Of a stretch of DNA of 7,185 bases, positions 1 through 5,797 are shown piece after piece; position 1 is the stretch's first letter; every line of letters begins with the position of its first letter. The DNA is from Gemmatimonadota bacterium (GTDB taxonomy: Bacteria > Gemmatimonadota > Gemmatimonadetes > Longimicrobiales > UBA6960). Under the pieces are notes generated by a model that saw only the letters and a program-made list of their open reading frames with translations, searched no databases and was not told the DNA's origin. The DNA lies in contig JADFLD010000099.1 in the NCBI GenBank assembly GCA_022564535.1, positions 1 to 7,185 of the forward strand, in the 5' to 3' direction. A program made the translations under genes and the position numbers.

Positions 1-601
1 GCTCGCCCGCCGGCTGGTCGCCGATTCGAGCCGTTTCGTCTTCTCCGTGTCGGCGACCACACGAGCGCCCCGCCAAGGGGAGCGTGACGGCGTCGACTAT
101 CATTTCCTCGAGCGCGCGGATTTCGAGGCGAAGGCTGCCACCGGTGAGTTCGTCGAGTGGGCGGAGGTGCACGACCAGCTGTACGGCACACCCCGAGCCG
201 AGGTCGATGCCGCCGCGGACCGAGGAGAACACATCGTTCTCGACATCGATGTTCAGGGGGCCCGTCAGATCCGCGACTCCGTGTCCGGCGCGGCGCTGAT
301 CTTTGTCTTGCCGCCTTCCGCAGGTATAATGATGGCTCGCCTGACGGGTCGTGGGACGGAAGCTCGGGCAGATATCGCCCGCCGACTTCGGTCCGCGCTC
401 ATGGAACTGCAGGCGGTCCCGGAGTTCGACTATGTTGTTGTCAACGATGATCTCGAAGAGTGCCTCGAGGAGCTTCGGAGCATCGTGCAGGGTGGGAGGG
501 TCGTCGCGTCCGCCCCCGAGGTGGACGTCGAGGGGCTCCGGTTGGAAATCAGACGGCTTCTCGACGACGAATACGCTGAATACGTGAACATCACCGACTA
601 G
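1..601 (+). CDS. gmk: Guanylate kinase, 5'-truncated by the window edge
   Basis: Guanylate kinase phosphorylates GMP (and dGMP) to GDP with ATP in the cytoplasm. The reading frame is open from base 2, so the first codons lie upstream of the window and the ATP-binding P-loop is not visible. What is present matches the family in order: the SVSATTRAPRQGE segment that binds the GMP phosphate, DYHF, the E-WAEV/YGTP segment of the GMP-binding lid, the DIDVQGARQIR core motif, the FVLPPS strand, GRG followed by an RRL helix, and the DYVVVNDDL motif near the C-terminus. A GTG at 47 lies inside the conserved FSVSATTR segment and is an internal valine, not the start. The stop TAG at 599-601 is followed 8 nt later by rpoZ; gmk-rpoZ adjacency is common in bacteria. 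The identification is secure; only the N-terminus is missing. Confidence 0.96.
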   Translation, partial: LARRLVADSSRFVFSVSATTRAPRQGERDGVDYHFLERADFEAKAATGEFVEWAEVHDQLYGTPRAEVDAAADRGEHIVLDIDVQGARQIRDSVSGAALIFVLPPSAGIMMARLTGRGTEARADIARRLRSALMELQAVPEFDYVVVNDDLEECLEELRSIVQGGRVVASAPEVDVEGLRLEIRRLLDDEYAEYVNITD

Positions 602-603
602 GA
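600..603 (+). promoter_or_regulatory. Ribosome binding site of rpoZ
   Basis: AGGA overlaps the gmk TAG stop and sits 6 nt before the rpoZ ATG at 610. This is good Shine-Dalgarno spacing, and the overlap with the gmk stop suggests coupled translation of the two genes. Confidence 0.6.
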
Positions 604-609
604 ATACAG

Positions 610-828
610 ATGCGAGTGTTTACCCCCGATGAGGTTGCGGCCGGCAACGAGAGCAAGTATCTCGGCGTGCTCGTCGCAGCGAAGTACACGCGCGAGCTCA
701 ACTCCCTGCCTGCCGACGCGATGCCGTTGGGCGAAGAGAAGAAGCTGACGACGCGCGCCCTCGAGGCTCTGGTGTCGGGCAAGATCGAGTTTCGGCTCGT
801 GAAGCGCCGGCGTCGCGACGAGGGCTAG
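610..828 (+). CDS. rpoZ: DNA-directed RNA polymerase subunit omega
   Basis: Omega is the small RNA polymerase subunit that chaperones beta' and helps assemble the core enzyme. The product is 72 residues, in the normal range for short omega proteins. It shows the family pattern: an N-terminal KYLGVLVAAKYTRELN helix (about residues 16-31), where the family usually has an R-ARQLN-like helix, then the highly conserved segment KLTTRALEALVSGKIEFRLV (about 45-64), and a basic tail KRRRR. The ATG at 610 has an AGGA 6 nt upstream. The gene sits directly after gmk, the usual neighbourhood for rpoZ. Its TAG stop at 826-828 is in the same frame as the following coaBC reading frame, which is unusual and is treated under findings. 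Confidence 0.95.
   Translation: MRVFTPDEVAAGNESKYLGVLVAAKYTRELNSLPADAMPLGEEKKLTTRALEALVSGKIEFRLVKRRRRDEG
820..824 (+). promoter_or_regulatory. Candidate Shine-Dalgarno sequence for coaBC
   Basis: GAGGG lies in the last codons of rpoZ, 7 nt before an in-frame ACG at 832. This is optimal spacing and is the main reason for choosing ACG 832 as the coaBC start, since no ATG, GTG or TTG exists between the rpoZ stop and the conserved N-terminus of CoaBC. It is inference from spacing only. Confidence 0.45.
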
Positions 829-831
829 CGG

Positions 832-2103
832 ACGGCTACCCCGCTCGCGCCCCTACGGCCCTGGCAGGGTCGTAGGATCGTTCTGGGAGTCACGGGCGGG
901 GTTGCAGCATACAAGTCGGTTCAAGTCGCGCGCGATCTGACGCGGCTCGGCGCCGAGGTCGACGTGGTATTGACGCGATCGGCCCAGCGCTTCGTCGCGC
1001 CGCTCTCTTTCGAGGGCGTGACGGGAAGACCTGCGCTCACCGACCTGTTCTCTGTCGACGGCGCGGCGCTCCACATCCGGCTCGGTCGCGACGCCGATGT
1101 GGTCTGCGTGGCTCCCGCCTCGGCCGACTTTCTTGCGCGCGCCGCCCACGGTCGCGCCGACGACCTGATCTGCACGACGCTGCTGGCCACGCGGGCGCCG
1201 GTCGTTCTATGCCCGGCGATGAACGACCGCATGTTTGCGCACCCTCAGGTCCAGGACAACCTGGCGCACCTGCGTGACCGTCTCGGCTACCGGATCGCGG
1301 GTCCGGCGGAGGGAGCGCTCGCCGCGGGTGAAGGGGAAGGCCCTGGAAGGATGCTCGAACCCCGCGAGATCGAGGAGGCGGTCGGGCGCGCGCTCGGCGA
1401 GGGCCCCACGTTTCTCGGCCGTCGAGTGCTGGTCACGGCGGGACCGACGCACGAGCCGATCGACCCGGTCCGGTACATCGGCAATCGGTCCTCCGGTCGT
1501 ATGGGTTACGCCATCGCCCAGGCCGCGTGGCGGCGTGGGGCGGACGTGACGCTCGTGACCGGTCCGTCGTCCCTCGAAGAGCCGTACGGGGTGGACGTCG
1601 TGCGCGTGAACACCGCCATCGAGATGTATGAGGCGGTGTCGGGCCTGATTTCGCATGCGGACGTATCGGTATTTGCCGCCGCCGTCGGCGACTTCCGGCC
1701 CGTCGAGCCCCGTGAGCGCAAGGTCAAGCGCTCGGAGACCGGCGACGAGCTCGTCATCTCCCTGACCGCGAACCCCGATGTGGCCCTCGAGACGCGCTCG
1801 GCTCGAAAAGAGGGCTGCGTCACCGTCGGCTTTGCGCTGGAGACCCATGACCTTCTCGAACATGCCGCGACCAAGCTCCGCCTCAAGGGCTTCGACCTGT
1901 TGGTGGCGAACGATGCGACCGAGGAGGGAGCGGGCTTCGACGTCCCGACGAATCGCGTGACGATCCTGACGCCGGATGGCGACCCAGAGGCGCTCCCGCT
2001 GATGTCCAAGGACGCACTTGCAGAGGAACTCCTTGACCGGGTAGCGCTTCGCCTTCCGGCTCCCAGACCCTCTGCCGACACAACCGGTTCGGCGGATGAC
2101 TGA
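832..2103 (+). CDS. coaBC: Bifunctional CoaBC (phosphopantothenoylcysteine synthetase/decarboxylase), start uncertain
   Basis: CoaBC couples 4'-phosphopantothenate to cysteine using CTP (CoaB) and decarboxylates the product to 4'-phosphopantetheine with FMN (CoaC), two central steps of coenzyme A synthesis. With the ACG start the protein is 423 residues, close to the usual ~400. The CoaC domain shows GVTGG (19-23), the catalytic histidine in LHIRL (H81), the PAMN motif (128-131) and the substrate clamp AAGEGEGPGRM, which carries alanine where E. coli has the catalytic cysteine. The CoaB domain begins near 199 with TAGPT, RSSGRMG and AAVGDFRP (283-290; usually AAVADYRP), then the CTP-site KVKR lysines (297, 299) and a NPD motif. 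The first canonical start, GTG 964, would remove the FMN-binding GVTGG region, so it is rejected. Upstream of 964 the frame has no ATG/GTG/TTG back to the rpoZ stop. ACG 832 is preferred on ribosome-binding-site spacing; CTA 853 and CTG 883 are weaker options. The 3' end overlaps the next gene by 8 nt. Function is certain, the start is not. Confidence 0.93.
   Translation, partial: TATPLAPLRPWQGRRIVLGVTGGVAAYKSVQVARDLTRLGAEVDVVLTRSAQRFVAPLSFEGVTGRPALTDLFSVDGAALHIRLGRDADVVCVAPASADFLARAAHGRADDLICTTLLATRAPVVLCPAMNDRMFAHPQVQDNLAHLRDRLGYRIAGPAEGALAAGEGEGPGRMLEPREIEEAVGRALGEGPTFLGRRVLVTAGPTHEPIDPVRYIGNRSSGRMGYAIAQAAWRRGADVTLVTGPSSLEEPYGVDVVRVNTAIEMYEAVSGLISHADVSVFAAAVGDFRPVEPRERKVKRSETGDELVISLTANPDVALETRSARKEGCVTVGFALETHDLLEHAATKLRLKGFDLLVANDATEEGAGFDVPTNRVTILTPDGDPEALPLMSKDALAEELLDRVALRLPAPRPSADTTGSADD
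852..876. other. 10-bp stem-loop at the rpoZ-coaBC junction
   Basis: The arms CCTACGGCCC (852-861) and GGGTCGTAGG (867-876) pair over 10 positions (nine Watson-Crick, one G-U) around a 5-nt loop, TGGCA. It begins 23 nt after the rpoZ stop and 20 nt after the proposed ACG start, and it ends exactly where the conserved CoaC core begins. No T-run follows, so it is not a standard intrinsic terminator. A role in start selection, readthrough, RNA processing or attenuation is possible but unproven. Confidence 0.6.
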
Positions 2104-2905
2104 CCGCTCCCTCCTCTCGGAGAGCGCTCGCCTGCTGCGGCAACGCATGGAGATGGGAGAGCGAGAGATCTTCCTTGACGGCATGACCAGAGAGGAGGCG
2201 CTCGAGCTCGTTGCGGGAGCTGGGAAGCCGCGGTCTCCAAGCGCGCCGGAGACCTCGATTCCCCTCGCGGAGGCGGGGCGGTCCTCGACCGTGCGCGCTG
2301 CCGTCCGATTGCCTGCCGGAACGGGCGAGCTAACGGTTCTTCCAGATTCGTACGACGAGGTTAGAGCGATCGCGATGACGTGCACCCGCTGCGGGCTCGC
2401 CGAGCGTCGCACGCAGGTCGTCTTCTCCGATGGGCCGAGGGACGCACGCTTGATGGTCGTGGGAGAGGCTCCCGGCAGGAACGAGGACGAGACGGGGTTG
2501 CCCTTCGTCGGCGCGGCGGGGAAGTACCTCGACCTGCTGCTCGGCACCGTCGGCCTCAGCCGTCGGGAGTCGGTGTATATAGCGAACGTCGTCAAGTGCC
2601 GCCCTCCCGGGAATCGCGATCCGAAGCCTGAGGAGATCGAGGCGTGCTCGCCGTTCCTAAAGAAGCAGATCGAGCTCGTGCGCCCGCAGGCGCTGCTCGC
2701 CGTCGGGTCTTTTTCCGCCCAGCTCCTCACCGGGCGGGAAAAGACGGCTCTGGGGAAGCTCCGCGGGAAGGTCCACCGTTATCACGGTGTGCCTCTCGTC
2801 GTCACGTATCATCCTGCGGCCCTTCTTCGGAACGCGAAGTGGACGCGGTCGTTCTGGGATGACCTCCAGCTCCTTCGGAGTGTGCTCGACGGCGAAAGCG
2901 ATTAA
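2096..2905 (+). CDS. udg: Family 4 (iron-sulfur) uracil-DNA glycosylase
   Basis: This enzyme removes uracil arising from cytosine deamination in DNA, the first step of base excision repair. Four cysteines expected to hold a [4Fe-4S] cluster are present: C96 and C99 in CTRCGL, C168 in KCRPPGNRDP, and C184 in EEIEACSPFL. Motif A is GEAPGRNEDETGLPFVG (123-139) and motif B is TYHPAALLR (237-245) with its conserved histidine H239. ANVVKCRPP and the LLAVG strand are also typical. The product is 269 residues, longer than compact members of about 190-220, because roughly 90 residues precede the first cysteine; that extension has a charged helical start and a Pro/Ser/Ala-rich middle. ATG 2096 overlaps the coaBC stop (ATGACTGA), consistent with coupled translation; ATG 2147 is an in-frame alternative. 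Such proteins are often annotated as SPO1 DNA polymerase-related. The family is clear; the start is moderately sure. Confidence 0.92.
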   Translation: MTDRSLLSESARLLRQRMEMGEREIFLDGMTREEALELVAGAGKPRSPSAPETSIPLAEAGRSSTVRAAVRLPAGTGELTVLPDSYDEVRAIAMTCTRCGLAERRTQVVFSDGPRDARLMVVGEAPGRNEDETGLPFVGAAGKYLDLLLGTVGLSRRESVYIANVVKCRPPGNRDPKPEEIEACSPFLKKQIELVRPQALLAVGSFSAQLLTGREKTALGKLRGKVHRYHGVPLVVTYHPAALLRNAKWTRSFWDDLQLLRSVLDGESD

Positions 2906-2910
2906 GCTGC

Positions 2911-2929
2911 TGTCCGGGCGGGCCGGACA
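2911..2929. other. 7-bp inverted repeat after udg, ahead of dnaB
   Basis: TGTCCGG (2911-2917) and CCGGACA (2923-2929) are perfect reverse complements around a 5-nt GC-rich spacer, starting 5 nt after the udg stop. There is no T-run downstream, so it is at most a weak or Rho-assisted terminator. Its right arm meets the candidate -35 box of the dnaB promoter, so an operator role is an alternative. Confidence 0.5.
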
Positions 2930-2957
2930 TGACGCCGGCGACCTGGCGCGCTACTAT
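2929..2957 (+). promoter_or_regulatory. Candidate sigma70-type promoter for dnaB and downstream genes
   Basis: ATGACG (2929-2934; 4 of 6 match to TTGACA) and TACTAT (2952-2957; 4 of 6 match to TATAAT) are separated by exactly 17 bp. They lie in the largest gene-free gap of the window (2906-3000), which is less GC-rich than the surrounding genes. Transcription would begin around 2964, about 37 nt before the dnaB ATG. Matches are partial, so this is a plausible prediction only. Confidence 0.4.
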
Positions 2958-3000
2958 GTAACCCCTCGTCCGTTCCCCGCCGCGTCCGAAGTAGAGTTGG

Positions 3001-4419
3001 ATGGAAGCCTCCCCGACCTTTCCTCAAACGATGTTCGATCGCACGCCTCCATTCTCTTTGGAGGCCGAAACGGCGGTCCTGGGCGGCATGCTCATCGACC
3101 GGGAAGCGGTCACCCGCTCGATCGAGTTCGTCAGCGACGGGATGTTCTATCGGGAGGGCAATCGGCGGCTCTACCGGGCCATGGTGCGCCTCTTCGAGCG
3201 TGGCGACGTGATCGACGTGATCACCGTCTCGGAAGAGCTCAAGAAGACCGGCGAGCTGGACTCCTCCGGGGGCTTCGACTATCTGGGACAGCTGGTCGAC
3301 GCGGTCCCGACGGCTGCCAACATCGAGTACCACGCGCGCATCGTTCGCGACAAGGCGTTGCTGCGGAGACTGGTCGAGCAATCGTCGCAGATCATCCGCG
3401 ACGTATACGACCAGGGGGAGCGGGAAGTCGACGAGATCCTCGACCAGGCGGAGGCGCGGATCTTCCAGGTCGCCGAGAGTCACAAGCGGACGGGCTTCGT
3501 CTGGATCAAGGAGATCCTGTGGTCGACGTTCGAGCACATCGAGCGGCTTCAGGAGTCCGATTCCGGCATCACTGGAGTGCCCAGCGGGTTCCCCGACCTC
3601 GACCGCATGACGACCGGCTTTCAGAAGGGTGACCTCTGCATCATTGCGGCACGTCCGTCGATGGGAAAGACGTCGCTCGCGCTGAACATCGCGGCGACCG
3701 CCGCGATCCTGCACCAGATTCCAGTCGCCATCTTCTCGCTCGAGATGTCGGCGGAACAGCTGGTGCAGAGACTTCTTTGCGCCGAAGGCCGCATCGACGC
3801 TCAGAAACTGCGGAGGGGACGACTCTCGCAGGAGGAGCACCAGCGACTCGCGCAGTCTGCCGGCCACCTGAACACCGCCCCGATCTGGATCGACGACCAG
3901 CCGGGGGCCAACGTTCTGGAAATTCGAGCGAAGGCGCGGAGGCTCCAGTCCGAGCTCAAGTCCGATGGCAAGGATCTCGGCATGATCCTGATCGACTACA
4001 TGCAGCTCATGTCGAGCAGCGGCAGATCGGAGAACCGCGTGCAGGAGGTCAGCGAGATCTCACGAAGCCTCAAGGCGCTGGCACGTGAGCTCGACGTTCC
4101 AGTCGTGGCGCTGTCGCAGCTCAGCCGTGGCCCCGAACAGCGAACCGACAAGCGCCCGATGCTGTCGGATCTGCGTGATTCCGGCTCGATCGAGCAGGAT
4201 GCCGATATCGTCATGTTCCTGTACCGCCCTGAGTACTACGCTTCGATGGAGAACCGCGAGGAACTGGAAGGCAAGGCGGAGTTGATCGTGAGCAAGCAGC
4301 GGAACGGACCGACCGGCGTCGTGCAACTTTACTTCCAGAAGGCCTATACGCGTTTCGACTCGGTGGCCCCGAAGCAGGGCGGTGCCCCGCAGGAGATGGA
4401 TACCGGCTTCGGACCATGA
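3001..4419 (+). CDS. dnaB: Replicative DNA helicase DnaB
   Basis: DnaB is the hexameric 5'-3' helicase that unwinds DNA at the replication fork and recruits primase. The 472-residue product has the normal length and no intein. The N-terminal domain opens with PPFSLEAETAVLGGML (16-31) and continues through the conserved VPTAANIEYHARIVRDKALLR region. The RecA-like motor domain begins around TGVPSGFPDLDRMTTGF, with Walker A ARPSMGKTS (K223, T224), FSLEMS, Walker B LIDYMQLM (329-336, D332), ALSQLSRGPEQR, the DLRDSGSIEQDAD segment (390-402) and SKQRNGPTG (431-439) containing the arginine (R434) expected to act across the subunit interface. An in-frame TAG at 2992 limits the start to ATG 3001 or ATG 3031; only a weak purine stretch precedes 3001. 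Its stop overlaps the ispD start by 4 nt (ATGA), so it probably heads the downstream operon from the promoter near 2929-2957. Confidence 0.97.
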   Translation: MEASPTFPQTMFDRTPPFSLEAETAVLGGMLIDREAVTRSIEFVSDGMFYREGNRRLYRAMVRLFERGDVIDVITVSEELKKTGELDSSGGFDYLGQLVDAVPTAANIEYHARIVRDKALLRRLVEQSSQIIRDVYDQGEREVDEILDQAEARIFQVAESHKRTGFVWIKEILWSTFEHIERLQESDSGITGVPSGFPDLDRMTTGFQKGDLCIIAARPSMGKTSLALNIAATAAILHQIPVAIFSLEMSAEQLVQRLLCAEGRIDAQKLRRGRLSQEEHQRLAQSAGHLNTAPIWIDDQPGANVLEIRAKARRLQSELKSDGKDLGMILIDYMQLMSSSGRSENRVQEVSEISRSLKALARELDVPVVALSQLSRGPEQRTDKRPMLSDLRDSGSIEQDADIVMFLYRPEYYASMENREELEGKAELIVSKQRNGPTGVVQLYFQKAYTRFDSVAPKQGGAPQEMDTGFGP

Positions 4420-5135
4420 CTGAAGCCGGGACCGCCTCAGAGCGGTCCCCACATCGCGTCCCTCGCGTGGGGGTTGCCGTCCCTGCCGCCGGGTCCGGTC
4501 GGCGCCTGGGCGGGTCCCGTAAGCCCTTCATCGAGCTCTCGGGCGAGCCGATCCTGCTTCATGCCTTGCGCCCATTCCTCGCCGACGCTCGGGTCGTTGC
4601 GGTCGTGGTCGCGCTTGGCGCCGAGGACGCCGCCGATCCGCCGAGTTGGCTCACGGAGCTCGACGTCCGCGTCCGCGTCGTTGCGGGTGGGGCGTCTCGC
4701 GCCGAGTCCGTCGGACTCGCCCTGGCGGTGCTCCCCGATGACGTGACGGTGATCGCGGTCCACGATGCCGCGCGCCCTCTGGTCACGGAGGACGTGGTCC
4801 GGGCGTGTATCGACCTCGCGTCCACCGGGGTGGGTGCCGTGGCGGGATGTCCGGCCGTGGACACGATGAAGGCGGTGGACACCGACGCCTATATCGTTGC
4901 CACGCCGGATCGATCGACGCTCTGGCACGCCCAAACACCTCAGGTATTTCCAGCCGACATGCTGCGCCGGGCGTACGAGCAGGAGGGGGTTTCGGCGACG
5001 GACGACGCCGCGCTGGTCGAGCGCGCGGGGGGCCGCGTCCGGATGGTCGACGGAGGGCCATCCAACATCAAGGTGACCCGCCCCGGCGACCTCGCGCTGG
5101 CGGAGGCGATCCTTCGAGCCAGGAAGAGCCCGTGA
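4416..5135 (+). CDS. ispD: 2-C-methyl-D-erythritol 4-phosphate cytidylyltransferase
   Basis: IspD transfers CMP from CTP to 2-C-methyl-D-erythritol 4-phosphate, making CDP-ME in the MEP route to isoprenoids. The 239-residue product shows the nucleotide-binding loop PAAGSGRRLGGSRKPF (23-38) with residues matching E. coli catalytic R20 and K27 (here R30 and K36), the GGASRAESV turn (91-99), the HDAARP metal/CTP motif (116-121), DTMK (149-152), DRSTLWHAQTPQVF (165-178) and NIKVTRPGDLALAE (217-230, K219 matching E. coli K213). About 17 residues precede the first core strand, slightly more than usual, and that stretch is encoded by a perfect 8-bp stem-loop. The ATG at 4416 shares ATGA with the dnaB stop, and its own TGA shares GTGA with the next gene, so translation is probably coupled. 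No ispF partner or fusion is present in the window. All catalytic positions I can align are kept. Confidence 0.95.
   Translation: MTEAGTASERSPHRVPRVGVAVPAAGSGRRLGGSRKPFIELSGEPILLHALRPFLADARVVAVVVALGAEDAADPPSWLTELDVRVRVVAGGASRAESVGLALAVLPDDVTVIAVHDAARPLVTEDVVRACIDLASTGVGAVAGCPAVDTMKAVDTDAYIVATPDRSTLWHAQTPQVFPADMLRRAYEQEGVSATDDAALVERAGGRVRMVDGGPSNIKVTRPGDLALAEAILRARKSP
4428..4449. other. 8-bp perfect stem-loop just after the dnaB stop, inside the start of ispD
   Basis: GGGACCGC (4428-4435) and GCGGTCCC (4442-4449) are perfect reverse complements around a 6-nt loop, CTCAGA. It starts 9 nt after the dnaB stop and 12 nt after the ispD ATG, and covers codons 5-12 of ispD. No T-run follows. It could stabilise the dnaB end of the message, cause partial termination, or affect ispD translation. 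Confidence 0.5.
5121..5128 (+). promoter_or_regulatory. Ribosome binding site fixing the tsaC start at GTG 5132
   Basis: AGGAAGAG at the 3' end of ispD puts AGGA 7 nt before the GTG at 5132. The tsaC frame stays open well upstream into ispD (in-frame start at 4805), but this site and the GTGA overlap with the ispD stop support 5132. Confidence 0.65.
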
Positions 5136-5797
5136 CGCCTGGGCTGCGGACGATCGATCTGCGCGCGGACCCTGAAGCCGACCTGTCCTCGGTCGTCGAC
5201 TTCGTGCGCGGTGGGGGCGTCATCGCCTACCCGACCGAGACGGTGTACGGACTGGGTAGCGTGTGCTCAACGGAGGGTATCCAACGAGTCCAGCAGCTCA
5301 AGAGCCGTTCATCGGACAAGCCCCTGATCGTTCTGGTCGACTCGGCGGACAGCGTCAAAAGCTTGCGCTGGACCGCCGCCGCTCGCGCCTTGGCTGAAAT
5401 GTTTTGGCCGGGGCCCGTCACTCTGGTCCTCGGGGACCCGGACCGTATCTTCCCGTCCGGCGTCCGGAGCGAGGAAACAGGAAGCGTCGGCGTGCGCGTG
5501 AGCTCCCACCCGGTCACCACGCGGCTCGTCGCCGAATTGGGAGCGCCGCTGACTTCGACGAGTCTCAACGCTCCCGGAGAGCCTCCCGTCTCATCGGGCT
5601 ACGGAGCTGGCGATCTCCTGCAGCGGCTCGGAGGGGTTGACGTGTTTGTGCTGGACGCAGGTACTCTTCCACCCTCGGGGCCGTCCACCGTAGTGGATTG
5701 CACAAGGAACGAGCCAGTGATATTGCGCGAGGGGACCGTGCCGATGGGTCGGCTCCGATGCGTGATACCGGAGATCCATGGACAACCATCCGAGTGA
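5132..5797 (+). CDS. tsaC: L-threonylcarbamoyladenylate synthase, short Sua5/YwlC/YrdC type
   Basis: This enzyme makes threonylcarbamoyl-AMP from threonine, bicarbonate and ATP, the first step in forming the t6A37 modification on tRNAs that read ANN codons. The protein from GTG 5132 is 221 residues, matching single-domain YrdC/YwlC enzymes without the C-terminal Sua5 domain. Visible motifs are GGGVIAYPTETVYGLG (27-42), the substrate-site KSRSSDKPL (57-65), FWPGPVTLVL (91-100), VGVRVSSHP (119-127), STSLNAPGEPP (142-152; usually (A/S)S-N-SG-P) and STVVDC (185-190), followed by VILREG. The frame extends upstream inside ispD, but that part is the ispD coding region read in another frame. The start overlaps the ispD stop by 4 nt, and the 3' end overlaps the phosphatase gene by 20 nt. 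YwlC-like and LMW-phosphatase genes are also close together in Bacillus subtilis (ywlC-ywlE region). Confident assignment. Confidence 0.93.
   Translation: MTPGLRTIDLRADPEADLSSVVDFVRGGGVIAYPTETVYGLGSVCSTEGIQRVQQLKSRSSDKPLIVLVDSADSVKSLRWTAAARALAEMFWPGPVTLVLGDPDRIFPSGVRSEETGSVGVRVSSHPVTTRLVAELGAPLTSTSLNAPGEPPVSSGYGAGDLLQRLGGVDVFVLDAGTLPPSGPSTVVDCTRNEPVILREGTVPMGRLRCVIPEIHGQPSE

Noticed and set aside
566..608. GAATAC occurring three times around the gmk-rpoZ junction
   Set aside because: Hexamers with uneven spacing, two of them in coding sequence; no sign of a functional iteron.
964..966. GTG 964 as the coaBC start
   Set aside because: It would remove the conserved GVTGG-AAYK FMN-binding segment that is plainly encoded just upstream.
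1207..2730. A 507-codon open frame on the - strand across coaBC and udg
   Set aside because: It is fully antisense to two clearly recognised genes, its product is rich in Arg/Gly/Ser without any known motif, and long antisense frames are expected at this GC content.
2992..3000. A strong ribosome binding site for dnaB
   Set aside because: Only TAGAG is present, too weak to list as a decisive site.
3045..3065. 7-bp stem (GCCTCCA / TGGAGGC) early in dnaB
   Set aside because: It encodes the strongly conserved PPFSLEAE segment, so the pairing is likely a by-product of coding constraint.
2787..3632. A 281-codon + strand frame bridging the end of udg, the gap and dnaB
   Set aside because: It overlaps both real genes in another frame and has no family resemblance.
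2902..3867. A 321-codon open frame on the - strand opposite dnaB
   Set aside because: It is the complement of conserved dnaB codons and has no recognisable domain; a GC-driven shadow.
4805..5131. Upstream extension of the tsaC frame into ispD, which would give a 330-residue protein
   Set aside because: The extra segment is ispD sequence read out of frame; GTG 5132 with AGGA 7 nt upstream and normal YrdC length is the better start.
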